Source: Nitratireductor luteus
GTDB taxonomy: Bacteria > Pseudomonadota > Alphaproteobacteria > Rhizobiales > Rhizobiaceae
Direction: 5' to 3'
Assembly (NCBI RefSeq): GCF_026162365.1
Contig: NZ_JAOANW010000013.1
Location: 62,001 to 126,000, forward strand
DNA length: 64,000 nucleotides
In this document: positions 8,411-15,840 of the stretch, piece by piece
How the letters are laid out: the number at the start of each line of letters is the position of its first letter
Position numbering within the stretch: the first letter of the stretch is position 1
Program-made: the position numbers and the translations under genes
The notes under the pieces: model-generated
Told to the model about the DNA's origin: nothing
Database searches by the model: none
Seen by the model: the letters and a program-made list of their open reading frames with translations, nothing else

Positions 8411-9442
8411 ATGGGCAATATCCTACTCAACACTGCGGAGCTGATCGCCGTTCTTCCCCCGCGCGATCGGCCCGAAGCATTCCTGCGCAGCACCATGTTC
8501 ACCACCGTGGTGCTTTCCGACATGGAAGAGATCGTCTTCGACAAGATCCTGCCGGATCGCGAACTCGCTCCCTTCGTTCACCCTGATGTACCGGGAAAGG
8601 ATTCCGCCAATCGCGGTTTTCAGGCCACCAGCTTCACGCCGGCATACGTTAAGCCGCAGAACACCCTGCGTCCTCGCCAGAACATGATCCGCATTCCCGG
8701 TGAGCGCATCGCCGGAGACATGTCGCCGGCGGCGCGCTACGCCTACAACCTCGCGACTATCGTCGATGATCAGGATCTTCGGATCACCCGGCGCGAGGAA
8801 TCGATGTGCAGTCAGGCGCTGCGCACCGGCATGGTGATCGTCGAAGGCGACGACTATCCGACGCAGACGGTCGATTACGGCAGGGACCCGGCGCTGACCA
8901 TCGCGCTGGCCGGCGCGGCCCGCTGGGGCGAAGTCGGCATCGATCCCTTTGACGACGTCGAGGCATGGGTGCAGCTGCTTGCAGATACGGACGGCTTCAC
9001 CGCCAGGACCGTCATTCTCGGGCCTGGCGCGGCCGGATTGCTCAAGAAGTCGCTGCGGTTCCTGGAAGCGCTCGACAACCGACGCCAGGACGGTGGTGTG
9101 TTCCAGCTGGGGCCGGTCTCGACCGGCGCAGAGGGCCGCTACTACACCGTGCTCGGTACCATCGGTCAGCTGACGTTCGTGCAGTACTCGCAGCCCTATA
9201 CCATCGCCGGGGTCAAGGAGAATTTCTGGCCGAGCTATGGTGTCGGCATCTTCGATCCCTACGGCTTCATGGGCCATTTTGCCTATGGCGCCATCCTGGA
9301 CAACGAGGCGCTGCTTTCGTTGGAGCGCTTCCCCGACATGTGGACGGAGAAGAACCCCAGCCGCACGGTTGTCCAGACGCAGGCGGCTCCGCTGCCCATC
9401 ATGCCGGAGCCCAACGCTTCCCTCTTCGCACTTGTGCGCTGA
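8411..9442 (+). CDS. Major capsid protein, gpE-like (HK97 fold)
   Basis: A protein of about 343 aa in the lambda gpE family (341 aa). Family features are the MFTTVVLSDMEEIVFDKILPDRELAPFVHP N-terminal region (shown here only in part), the GERIAGDMSPAARY segment with the E-loop context, and the C-terminal AYGAILDNEALLSLERFPDMW region. Family knowledge: it forms the icosahedral shell. Two ATGs lie 6 bases apart. The second (8411) is placed 8 bases from AGAAAGG and is preferred. Confidence 0.92.
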   Translation: MGNILLNTAELIAVLPPRDRPEAFLRSTMFTTVVLSDMEEIVFDKILPDRELAPFVHPDVPGKDSANRGFQATSFTPAYVKPQNTLRPRQNMIRIPGERIAGDMSPAARYAYNLATIVDDQDLRITRREESMCSQALRTGMVIVEGDDYPTQTVDYGRDPALTIALAGAARWGEVGIDPFDDVEAWVQLLADTDGFTARTVILGPGAAGLLKKSLRFLEALDNRRQDGGVFQLGPVSTGAEGRYYTVLGTIGQLTFVQYSQPYTIAGVKENFWPSYGVGIFDPYGFMGHFAYGAILDNEALLSLERFPDMWTEKNPSRTVVQTQAAPLPIMPEPNASLFALVR

Positions 9443-9457
9443 GCCCTGTGCCGCCTT

Positions 9458-9491
9458 CAGCTCTCCGCCAGCATGTGCGGGCGGAGAGTTG
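9458..9491 (+). terminator. Hairpin after the capsid gene (no U-tract)
   Basis: A 12-bp stem: CAGCTCTCCGCC pairs with GGCGGAGAGTTG (one G-U pair) around a 10-base loop at 9470-9479. No T-run follows. As with the hairpin before gpD, it may protect or process the abundant D-E message or partly terminate it before the low-abundance FI-like gene. Confidence 0.4.
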
Positions 9492-9532
9492 CGGGAGACA
9501 CAGCGATGCATCTCGGATCAAGGAGAAAACCA

Positions 9533-9994
9533 ATGGCAGACAAGCACCGTTTCAATGCGACCGTAAACCTGGGCAGCACGTCTTACGCTCCCGGCGATGC
9601 CGTTCCGATTGGAGGCAAGACGGGCTTGCCGAAGGACGAGGTAGAACGGCTGGAGAAGCAGTTCGGCAAATGGCAGGGCAAGTCTGCCTCCGACGATGAG
9701 AAGCTGGCTCGGTCGACTGCAGAGAACAAAGAGCTGCAGGCGACCGTCGCCCAGCTTGAGAAGGATAAAGAGATCCTCGCTGCGCGCGCCAAGGAGTTCG
9801 CCGAGAAGAACACGGCACTAACGTCCGAAAAGCGTGATCAGGAGGCCTCGCTGCGGCAACTAGAGGAAGACAATGAGGTCCTTGCCACACGAGTTGCGAA
9901 TCTGGAGGCATCTCTGACGCAGGCGCGGGATGACAACACCGACCTCGCAGCTCGCGTTGGCGAGCTCGAGAAGCCCGGCGGAGCGTCGAAGTGA
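9533..9994 (+). CDS. FI-like coiled-coil phage head protein
   Basis: A 153-aa protein. The start at 9533 follows an AAGGAG site, unlike the upstream alternative at 9473. Residues 1-45 form a small N-terminal domain (NATVNLGSTSYAPGDAV then GLPKDEVERLEKQFGKW). Residues 55-145 are a long heptad-pattern coiled coil (for example TAENKELQATVAQLEKDKEI). By position it matches lambda FI, which assists DNA packaging at the prohead, but the sequence does not prove this. Its N-terminal module recurs in the next gene. Confidence 0.55.
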   Translation: MADKHRFNATVNLGSTSYAPGDAVPIGGKTGLPKDEVERLEKQFGKWQGKSASDDEKLARSTAENKELQATVAQLEKDKEILAARAKEFAEKNTALTSEKRDQEASLRQLEEDNEVLATRVANLEASLTQARDDNTDLAARVGELEKPGGASK

Positions 9995-10188
9995 TGGCAA
10001 AGGCCTCTGAAACTGTGACCGGCCGCTGGCCGGTTGCCGTCTATGGCGCGGACCGCAAGCGTGTCGCGCCAGGCGAACCCGCCACCGTGACCAAGGAAAA
10101 GGCCACGGAATTCGACCGCCGTTTCGGTCGCTTGCCGGATGATGCGCCGAAGGCTGCATCCCCGGTCGCCGCACCGAAAGCAGACTGA
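9994..10188 (+). CDS. Small phage protein sharing the N-terminal module of its upstream neighbour
   Basis: A 64-aa protein whose ATG overlaps the stop of the coiled-coil gene by one base (a GTG three bases upstream is possible). The pattern V-x-VYGADRKRVAPGEP followed by a helix ending in FDRRFGRL parallels the SYAPGDAV...LEKQFGKW pattern of the neighbour, suggesting a tandem duplication in which only one copy gained a coiled coil. The C-terminus is Ala/Pro-rich. Function unknown; translational coupling suggests a head or head-tail role. Confidence 0.55.
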   Translation: MAKASETVTGRWPVAVYGADRKRVAPGEPATVTKEKATEFDRRFGRLPDDAPKAASPVAAPKAD

Positions 10189-10200
10189 CGGGCGCATTCG

Positions 10201-10530
10201 ATGACCATTCCGCCCCATCCCGTCTTCGGCGCCATGCCGAACGCATTCCTCTCCACGCTCGGCGAGGAATGCGAGTTGACCATCGGCGGTGTCCCGCTGC
10301 CGGGTCCCATTCGCGTCATCGCGCGCGGGCCCTTCGGCAGCGTGGCGCCGGATTCGGGATATGGCGAATCCGGCGTGTCCGGCATGAGGCCGAAGGCCTC
10401 CTTTGCCGAGACCGATGTTCCCGGCCTGAAAGACGGTGACACCATGGTGTTCAAGGGTGTGACCTGGAAGATATGCCAGCCCGAGCCGGATGGGCGCGGC
10501 ATGGTGCGCTGCGAGCTGGAGAAGGCCTGA
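10201..10530 (+). CDS. Head-tail attachment protein, FII-like
   Basis: A 109-aa protein located where lambda FII (117 aa) lies, between the FI-like genes and the gpU-like gene. The order of strands (ECELTIGGVPLPGPIRVIA, a flexible loop, KASFAETDVPGL, GDTMVFKGVTWKICQPEPDG) fits small beta-barrel connector proteins, which bind below the W ring and accept the tail. No diagnostic motif is available, so the call rests on order, size and strand pattern. One base separates its stop from the next ATG. Confidence 0.6.
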   Translation: MTIPPHPVFGAMPNAFLSTLGEECELTIGGVPLPGPIRVIARGPFGSVAPDSGYGESGVSGMRPKASFAETDVPGLKDGDTMVFKGVTWKICQPEPDGRGMVRCELEKA

Positions 10531-10531
10531 G

Positions 10532-10930
10532 ATGCATCCGCGCACCGCTATTCGCAATTCCGTCTTGGCCATGCTCGAGGCGGCCGCGCCGCCGGGATGG
10601 ACCGTCAAGAAGGGCAGGGGGCGCGAGATCGCCATCGACGATTGCCCGTGCGTGATCATGGCAATTCCGAGCGAGCCGACCTCGCGCGGGGCCCAGCGCA
10701 AGGTGCGCGAGCCGCTGCTGACCGTCGCTGCCTACATTGCCGTCGCCGATGACGGCGATACGGCTTGTGACGATGCGGCCGAATGGATCGAGGCGACCCT
10801 CGACGCCGACCCGACGCTCGGCGGCACCGCACAGGACGCCACCCATGCGCGCACTGATATCACCCCCTACACCGGCGGCGAGACGCCCGTGTGGGAAATG
10901 ACGCTGACCTACAACCTGCGGGTTTCCTGA
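10532..10930 (+). CDS. Tail terminator protein, gpU-like
   Basis: A 132-aa protein, practically the length of lambda gpU (131 aa). It starts with MHPRTAIRNSVLAMLEAA and has a central strand series (PCVIMAIPSE, EPLLTVAAYIAV) then WIEATLDADPTLGG and a final EMTLTYNLRVS strand. This matches the gpU layout of an N-terminal helix, central sheet and C-terminal strand. Family knowledge: gpU hexamers cap the tail tube to end its polymerisation and provide the head-binding face. ATG 10532 is taken because the upstream alternative would run through the FII-like gene. Confidence 0.72.
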   Translation: MHPRTAIRNSVLAMLEAAAPPGWTVKKGRGREIAIDDCPCVIMAIPSEPTSRGAQRKVREPLLTVAAYIAVADDGDTACDDAAEWIEATLDADPTLGGTAQDATHARTDITPYTGGETPVWEMTLTYNLRVS

Positions 10931-10958
10931 TCCCGCCTTTGCGAAGGAGCAACTAGCC

Positions 10959-11387
10959 ATGGCAACCGTTCTCGGCCGCCTTCTCATCATCCAGCGCCCG
11001 ACCGGCCAGCCCGCGCCGGACGACTGGGAGAATGTGTGCGGCATCAACACGACGAACTTCCGCATCCTCAATGACATCATCGAATCGAAGACATCGCAGT
11101 GCGCCGACCGCTCGCTGCCGCCCATCCGCAAGCGCAAATATGGCGGCAAGGATGTGCAATTCACCGGCTCAGGTATCTTCGAGGATGATACGGCCGGAAA
11201 GCTCCTCGCTGACGCCGCCGTCAATCAGACCGTGCTCACCGGTTATCGTGTCTTCGTTCCGGGCTACGGCGATTTCACAGGCGATTGGGTGCTGCCCAAC
11301 TTCGATTTCTCCGGCGACCTGGACAACGACATGAACTTTTCGACGGAAGTCCAGGCGGCCGGCGATATCACCTATACGGCACTGTGA
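10959..11387 (+). CDS. Major tail tube protein, gpV-like
   Basis: A 142-aa protein placed between the tail terminator and the tail chaperones, the tube position in lambda. It has the tube-protein pattern: WENVCGINTTNFRILNDIIES, KYGGKDVQFTGSGIFEDDTAG, FVPGYGDFTGDWVLPNFDFSG and a strand-rich end (FSTEVQAAGDITYTAL). Family knowledge: hexameric rings stack into the tube that conducts DNA. An AAGGAG-type site precedes ATG 10959. Its TGA overlaps the ATG of the chaperone gene. Confidence 0.8.
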   Translation: MATVLGRLLIIQRPTGQPAPDDWENVCGINTTNFRILNDIIESKTSQCADRSLPPIRKRKYGGKDVQFTGSGIFEDDTAGKLLADAAVNQTVLTGYRVFVPGYGDFTGDWVLPNFDFSGDLDNDMNFSTEVQAAGDITYTAL

Positions 11388-11806
11388 TGACGGCCGCGAA
11401 CCCATGGCGCGGGGAGCGCCTATTGAAGCTCCCAGGCGGGAAGCCGGTGAAGGTCGAAGCCACGCTCGACCAGATCGCCCGGCTCATGTCGGAGACTGGC
11501 ACAGAGACGCTGGAAGCGTTGCAGGATGCACTCTTCGCCCGCAAGCCGGAAACCCTGAAGGCCGCACTCCTCATCCTCAAGGGCGAGGACCAGGTCAAGG
11601 CGATATGGCCGCGCGTTAACGGCATGTCGGGCCTGACGGCCGTCTTTGCCGCCGTCTCCGGTGCAGTGTCCGGCCTCACGCCGGAGGAGGAAGACGAGGC
11701 AAAAAAAGCCGAGGCCGATCGCGAAAGAGGCAGGGAGGCGCTGGCGTTGGGCCTGCTGGCGAGCGCGATCGGCCGATCGAGCGTCTCCCCTTCGGACAGT
11801 GGATGA
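11387..11806 (+). CDS. Tail assembly chaperone, gpG-like (upstream part of G/GT pair)
   Basis: A 139-aa zero-frame product starting at the ATG that overlaps the tube gene's stop. N-terminal strands and helices (LKLPGGKPVKVEATLDQIARL) and a helical centre are followed by an acidic EEEDEAKKAEADRERGREA tail. Position and acidic end fit the lambda gpG group, which coats the tape measure during tail assembly. At 11701-11707 the bases A AAA AAA sit in the phase required for -1 slippage (gcA AAA AAA), inside a 187-base overlap with the downstream frame. I infer two products: this one and a 206-aa G-T fusion. Confidence 0.8.
   Translation: MTAANPWRGERLLKLPGGKPVKVEATLDQIARLMSETGTETLEALQDALFARKPETLKAALLILKGEDQVKAIWPRVNGMSGLTAVFAAVSGAVSGLTPEEEDEAKKAEADRERGREALALGLLASAIGRSSVSPSDSG
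11701..11707 (+). promoter_or_regulatory. Slippery heptamer for programmed -1 frameshift (A AAA AAA)
   Basis: Seven consecutive A, read gcA AAA AAA gcc in the gpG frame. Shifting back one base continues as AAA AAA AGC in the frame that is open from 11620 to the stop at 12004-12006. The heptamer satisfies the X XXY YYZ rule exactly. Family knowledge: a frameshift between the G and T tail chaperones is conserved among long-tailed phages. I did not identify a clear stimulatory pseudoknot by eye. Confidence 0.75.
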
Positions 11807-12006
11807 GCTTCGCCGGCGGCGTGCTGCACTGGACGGAAGATGAGTTCTGGTCGACCGGCTTCGCATATTTCCGCGCGGCCTGGGAAGGCTGGGCAATCTC
11901 CAGTGGCGCGAAGAAGGTGAAAACAAAGCCGCCGTCGCGGGACGAATATGAGGCGGCCAAGGCCGCGCTCGCCGAGCGCGACCGAAAGCGTGCGATGAAG
12001 GGGTAA
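11803..12006 (+). CDS. Tail assembly chaperone, T part of G/GT (downstream frame)
   Basis: The frame is open from 11620, and the family-like sequence begins upstream of the ATG: PIERLPFGQWMSFAGGVL continues into HWTEDEFWSTGFAYF. This resembles the short tail-assembly chaperone domain seen in gene transfer agents and lambda-like phages (a GxLxWTxxEFW pattern). Because conserved-looking residues precede the ATG at 11803, the functional product is more likely the -1 frameshift fusion (codons to 11707, then 99 residues in this frame). The ATGA overlap at 11803-11806 leaves separate coupled translation possible. Confidence 0.72.
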   Translation: MSFAGGVLHWTEDEFWSTGFAYFRAAWEGWAISSGAKKVKTKPPSRDEYEAAKAALAERDRKRAMKG

Positions 12007-12009
12007 TCG

Positions 12010-14064
12010 ATGGCAGACGATCTCCGATACCGCATTGGTGGCGACACCGGTGGTATCGATGCCGCATGGGCCAAGATCAAGCGCGATGCCAGGACGACCG
12101 CCAACAGCATCGGCGCTTCCCTGGGTCGCGTGCGCACCGAAGCGACGTCGCTGCTGGCGCCGTTACGGTCAGTGCAGGGCGCGCTCGGCGCTCTAGGGGT
12201 GGGTGTCGGGCTGTCGCAGGTCAGGCAGATGATCACCGACATCGCCGATATCGGCGATGTGGCTGACAAAGTCGGTCTCACCACGGACGCGTTGCAGGAA
12301 CTGCGCTTCAAGGGAGAGCAGACCGGTGTAACGATCGGCACCGTCGATATGGCCATGCAGCGTTTCGCACGGCGCATCGCTGAGGTGGCGGCCGGGGCGA
12401 ACAACGATCTTGCAGCGATCCTGAAAGCCAACAACGTCCAGCTGCGCGACCAGGAAGGTAACCTGCGGAGGCAGGAGGACGTTCTCGCCGACTACGCCGA
12501 CCTGATCAAGAACGCCCGCAATGAGCAGGACAAGCTGCGCCTGGCTTTCGTCGCCTTCGATTCCGAAGGTGCTGCGCTTGTGAACACGCTCAAAGACGGC
12601 GCGGACGGCCTGGAGAAGAACCGCGAGCAGGCCCAAAAGCTGGGCGTCGTGCTGGACAGGGACATCATCGCCAGGGCGGACGAACTGGACAAGAAGTGGT
12701 CCGCCACATGGACCCAATTCGAGACCCTCGGAAAAAGGGCGTTGGTCTCCCTTGCGGAAGGCGCGCGCGGCTTCACCGCCGAAATGAATGCCGCAGCCGG
12801 CGCAATGCAGGATCTGATGAACGATCCTTCGTTCCGCAACCTGTCCCGGGCGCTGGTCGGCGACGGCGCGACGAGCTTCCTGATGGGCAAGGACGGCGAT
12901 GCGCGTATCCGCGATGCATTCGCCGGCACCATTGAGTCCGCCGACGAGAAACTGGTCGCGGCCCTTCGCAAGCGTTACGGCGCAGCCACCGGTGAAGCTG
13001 CCGCAGGGACGATCATTCCCGATAAGCCGGGCGCCAAAGGCAACAGTACCCCCGCCGATTTCATGCGCCAGTTTCGCGAGGAACTGGCGCTGTCCAATCG
13101 CGAGCGCTCCATAGCGGCCGAGACGCAGCGCATCCTCAACGATGCCTCGTCAGAGGGCGCGACCCTGACGCAGGAGCAGGCCCGCGCGCTGGCCGAAGAG
13201 GCGGTGGCCCGCAAGGAGGCCGAGACCGCTTCGAAGTCGTCGACCAAGACGAGCGACAAGGAAGCCGAGGCGCTTGCCCGCGTCATCGATGCGCTGGAGC
13301 ACGAGCTCTCTCTGCTGGGCAAGACAGAGGTCGAAAAGCGCATTGCCAACGAACTGCGTAATGCCGGCGCCGACGCGGCCTCGCGCGAGGGCGAGCGGAT
13401 CGCCGATCTGGTCACCCAGATCGAAGCGCAGAAGGCGGCAGAGGAATCTCTGAAGAAGGCGCAGGAAGACCGGCTGGAGTCGATCGACAATCTGTTTCAG
13501 ATGGGCGGCGACGCGCTCACGGCCATGGTCGACAACTCGTTGAAGGCCGAAGATGCGGTCAAGCGCCTGGCGCTCCAACTGGCGCTTGCGGCAGCGCAGG
13601 CGGCGTTGCTCGGCACCGGCCCGCTAGCTGGGTTGCTGGGTGGTGGCGGTGGCGGATCGTCGGCCGCCAAGATCGCGGCTGGTGCCATTGGTCTGTTCAA
13701 TACCGGCGGATGGACCGGCAATGGCGATCCGCGAAAGATCGCCGGCGCCGTGCATCAGGAAGAATTCGTGGTGAAGGCGGGACCGGCGCGGCAGTTCCGG
13801 CCGATGCTTGAGGCGATCAATGCCGGGCGAGACATCGGGCTCTATTCCGCGCAACAGACAATGAGTGATGCGGGCCGTTCTGGCGGTATCAATGGCAGCA
13901 TCACCCTGCATGTGATCGGCGAGGAAGGACCTATGTTCCGCCCGACGATCCGCGCCGAAAGCGAGGATGTTGCCGTCCAGGTGAGCGGTAAAGCCGTCAG
14001 CGACTTCAATCAGGCGCTGCCTGACCGGTTCCAGCAGATCAGCAGAAACCCGAGGATGCGCTGA
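12010..14064 (+). CDS. Phage tail tape measure protein
   Basis: A 684-aa protein directly after the chaperones with an AAGGGG ribosome site. Residues 1-100 contain the tape-measure N-terminal pattern (LGALGVGVGLSQVRQMITDIADIGDVAD then LTTDALQELRFKGEQTG). The middle consists of long charged helices. A Gly/Ala hydrophobic segment near residues 535-560 (LLGTGPLAGLLGGGGGG) could insert in the membrane. The GNGDPRKIAGAVHQEEFVVKAG motif occurs near 575-595. Family knowledge: it sets tail length and is ejected to help DNA cross the inner membrane. At about 1.5 angstrom per residue it implies a tail near 100 nm, shorter than lambda. Confidence 0.92.
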   Translation: MADDLRYRIGGDTGGIDAAWAKIKRDARTTANSIGASLGRVRTEATSLLAPLRSVQGALGALGVGVGLSQVRQMITDIADIGDVADKVGLTTDALQELRFKGEQTGVTIGTVDMAMQRFARRIAEVAAGANNDLAAILKANNVQLRDQEGNLRRQEDVLADYADLIKNARNEQDKLRLAFVAFDSEGAALVNTLKDGADGLEKNREQAQKLGVVLDRDIIARADELDKKWSATWTQFETLGKRALVSLAEGARGFTAEMNAAAGAMQDLMNDPSFRNLSRALVGDGATSFLMGKDGDARIRDAFAGTIESADEKLVAALRKRYGAATGEAAAGTIIPDKPGAKGNSTPADFMRQFREELALSNRERSIAAETQRILNDASSEGATLTQEQARALAEEAVARKEAETASKSSTKTSDKEAEALARVIDALEHELSLLGKTEVEKRIANELRNAGADAASREGERIADLVTQIEAQKAAEESLKKAQEDRLESIDNLFQMGGDALTAMVDNSLKAEDAVKRLALQLALAAAQAALLGTGPLAGLLGGGGGGSSAAKIAAGAIGLFNTGGWTGNGDPRKIAGAVHQEEFVVKAGPARQFRPMLEAINAGRDIGLYSAQQTMSDAGRSGGINGSITLHVIGEEGPMFRPTIRAESEDVAVQVSGKAVSDFNQALPDRFQQISRNPRMR

Positions 14065-14723
14065 TGGCTCCGGTCTTTCCTCTGGCGACTGATGTTTTTC
14101 AGGACATCATCAATGTCGCCGCCGCGCCGCTTCGCCTGCGCGATAACCAGGAGCTGTCGGGTCTGGGCTCCGGGCAGATCATCGGTGCCGACCTAGCCGA
14201 GCCCTTGTGGACGACCGATGTTCGGCTATTCCCCGCCTTCAGTGACGATGCTGTCGACATCCAGGCTATGATCGAAAGCCTCGATGGGGTGCTCAAGACC
14301 TTCTACCTCTACGATCCGCGCACGTCTCACCCGCGCGCCGACCCTGACGGGTCGATCCTGGGTGCGGCGACCCCGACGATCGCCGGCCTTAACGCCAACA
14401 ATAGGGCGATGGCGGTGACGGGCCTGCCGGCCGGATACGTGCTGTCACGGGGCGACATGCTGGCGTTCGACTATGCCGACCCGGCACGCCGGGCGCTTCA
14501 CCGGATTGGCGAGACCGTGATTGCCGATGGCACGGGCCTGACGCCAGAATTCGAAGTGCGCCCGCACTTCCGTCCGGGGGTTGAGACGGGCTTGCCCGTG
14601 AATCTCATCAAGCCGGCGGCCAAGATGATCATCGTACCAGGGAGCTATCAGCCTCCCGTCAGCGACGATTACGGCACCACCTCCATCACCTTCACCGCTT
14701 TGCAGTCGATCAGGGCAGGCTAA
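14064..14723 (+). CDS. Phage tail tip protein, function unassigned
   Basis: A 219-aa protein whose ATG overlaps the tape-measure stop. Predicted mostly strand, with DVFQDIINVAAAPLRLRDNQEL at the start and a conserved-looking FYLYDPRTSHPRADPDGSI loop. It occupies the place of lambda gpM/gpL-type distal tail proteins that connect the tube to the hub. I do not recognise a named domain, and similarity to M is positional only. Confidence 0.55.
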   Translation: MAPVFPLATDVFQDIINVAAAPLRLRDNQELSGLGSGQIIGADLAEPLWTTDVRLFPAFSDDAVDIQAMIESLDGVLKTFYLYDPRTSHPRADPDGSILGAATPTIAGLNANNRAMAVTGLPAGYVLSRGDMLAFDYADPARRALHRIGETVIADGTGLTPEFEVRPHFRPGVETGLPVNLIKPAAKMIIVPGSYQPPVSDDYGTTSITFTALQSIRAG

Positions 14724-14725
14724 CC

Positions 14726-15418
14726 ATGCGAAACCCAAATCCGGCATTTGCCGCTGCGCTTACCGGCGCGCGCGACCGGGGCATCCTGCCGCGCAAGTTC
14801 TTCTGGGTGACCGTCCGCGACCGTGTCGACGGCAGCGAGGAGGAAGTAGGTCTCTGGAGCGGCGACGACACCATCACCGTGGATGTGATCAGCGGGCAGA
14901 CGGGGTTACCGGTCACCCGTACCTATGTCGGAGGCGTCGACCTTCAGGTAGGCAACATCCCGCGCGTCTCCGATATGACGATCCAGACCATCGATGTCTC
15001 CGTGTCCGCGATCGACAGCACCGTGCAGCTGATGGTGCGCGGCTACGATGCGCGCCTGGCGCCCGTCGAAATCCACACCGGCGTTCTCGATCCCGATACA
15101 AGGCTGCCGGTATCGCCGGCAGAAGTCGAGTTTCTCGGGCAGATCGACGAGGCGCCCATCGAGACGGCCGCCGTCGGCGGCGAGAGCCGCATTCCCTTCG
15201 CCGTGCGTTCCGATGGCATCCTGATGCTGACGCGGACCAATCCGAAGAAGCGCAGCTATGAGGCCCAGAAGCGCCGCCAGGGCGATGAATGGGGCCTCTA
15301 TGCCAATTCCGTTGGCACATGGCGCGTGCCCTGGGGCGAAGAAGCCCAGGGCACCCCGCCGGCTTCCAGTCGGAGCAAGTTTGACGAAAAGTTTTTCAGT
15401 GGGATGCGCAAGACATGA
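14726..15418 (+). CDS. Phage tail tip protein with hub-like N-terminal domain
   Basis: A 230-aa protein of a family I recognise from lambda-like phages of alphaproteobacteria. It has an N-terminal DRGILPRKFFWVTVRDR strand, GLWSGDDTITVDVISG, the motif VRGYDARLAPVEIHTGVL, and a C-terminal KKRSYEAQKRRQGDEWGLY helix. It lies between the tip protein and the DUF6950-like protein and overlaps the latter by 4 bases, so it is probably a structural tip component. No enzymatic motif is visible. Confidence 0.6.
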   Translation: MRNPNPAFAAALTGARDRGILPRKFFWVTVRDRVDGSEEEVGLWSGDDTITVDVISGQTGLPVTRTYVGGVDLQVGNIPRVSDMTIQTIDVSVSAIDSTVQLMVRGYDARLAPVEIHTGVLDPDTRLPVSPAEVEFLGQIDEAPIETAAVGGESRIPFAVRSDGILMLTRTNPKKRSYEAQKRRQGDEWGLYANSVGTWRVPWGEEAQGTPPASSRSKFDEKFFSGMRKT

Positions 15419-15840
15419 CGGTGCTGACACGCCTGCCGGACTGGCGCTCCCGCTTCGAGGCGGAGATCGATGCCATAAAGCTCCGTCCGTTTTCGTGGGA
15501 AGACCATGAATGCGGCATCGGGCTCATCGGCAACATGGTGCTGGCCATGACGGGCGAGGATGCTGCGGCGCCCTGGCGCGGCCGATACCGGTCCTATCGC
15601 GGCGCGGTGCGCGTGATGCGCAATGAGGGCTTCGGCAATATCGCCGATCTGATCGCCTCGATGCTTCCGGAAATCCATCCGGGCCTGGCGCGGATCGGCG
15701 ATATCGCGGCATTCCCCGACGATACGGCGCTGGGCTTTTCCCTCGGCATCGTCAATGGCGAGCGCGTCTTCGTGCTCACCGAAACCGCCATGGGCACGAT
15801 GGACCTTCTTCAGGCAACACGGGCCTTCCGGGTAGGATAG
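15415..15840 (+). CDS. DUF6950-like phage tail protein (possible NlpC/P60-type fold)
   Basis: A 141-aa protein. It begins TRLPDWRSRFEAEIDAIKLRPFSWEDHECG, the signature of a short phage tail family now called DUF6950. The Cys of the HEC motif sits where the catalytic Cys of NlpC/P60 peptidases lies, and PWRGRYRSYRGAVRVM and the GDIAAF strand follow. Lambda gpK occupies this place and carries an NlpC/P60 domain that cuts peptidoglycan during entry. I infer an analogous role, though an active-site His was not assigned. The stop is immediately followed by the J-like ATG. Confidence 0.65.
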   Translation: MTVLTRLPDWRSRFEAEIDAIKLRPFSWEDHECGIGLIGNMVLAMTGEDAAAPWRGRYRSYRGAVRVMRNEGFGNIADLIASMLPEIHPGLARIGDIAAFPDDTALGFSLGIVNGERVFVLTETAMGTMDLLQATRAFRVG

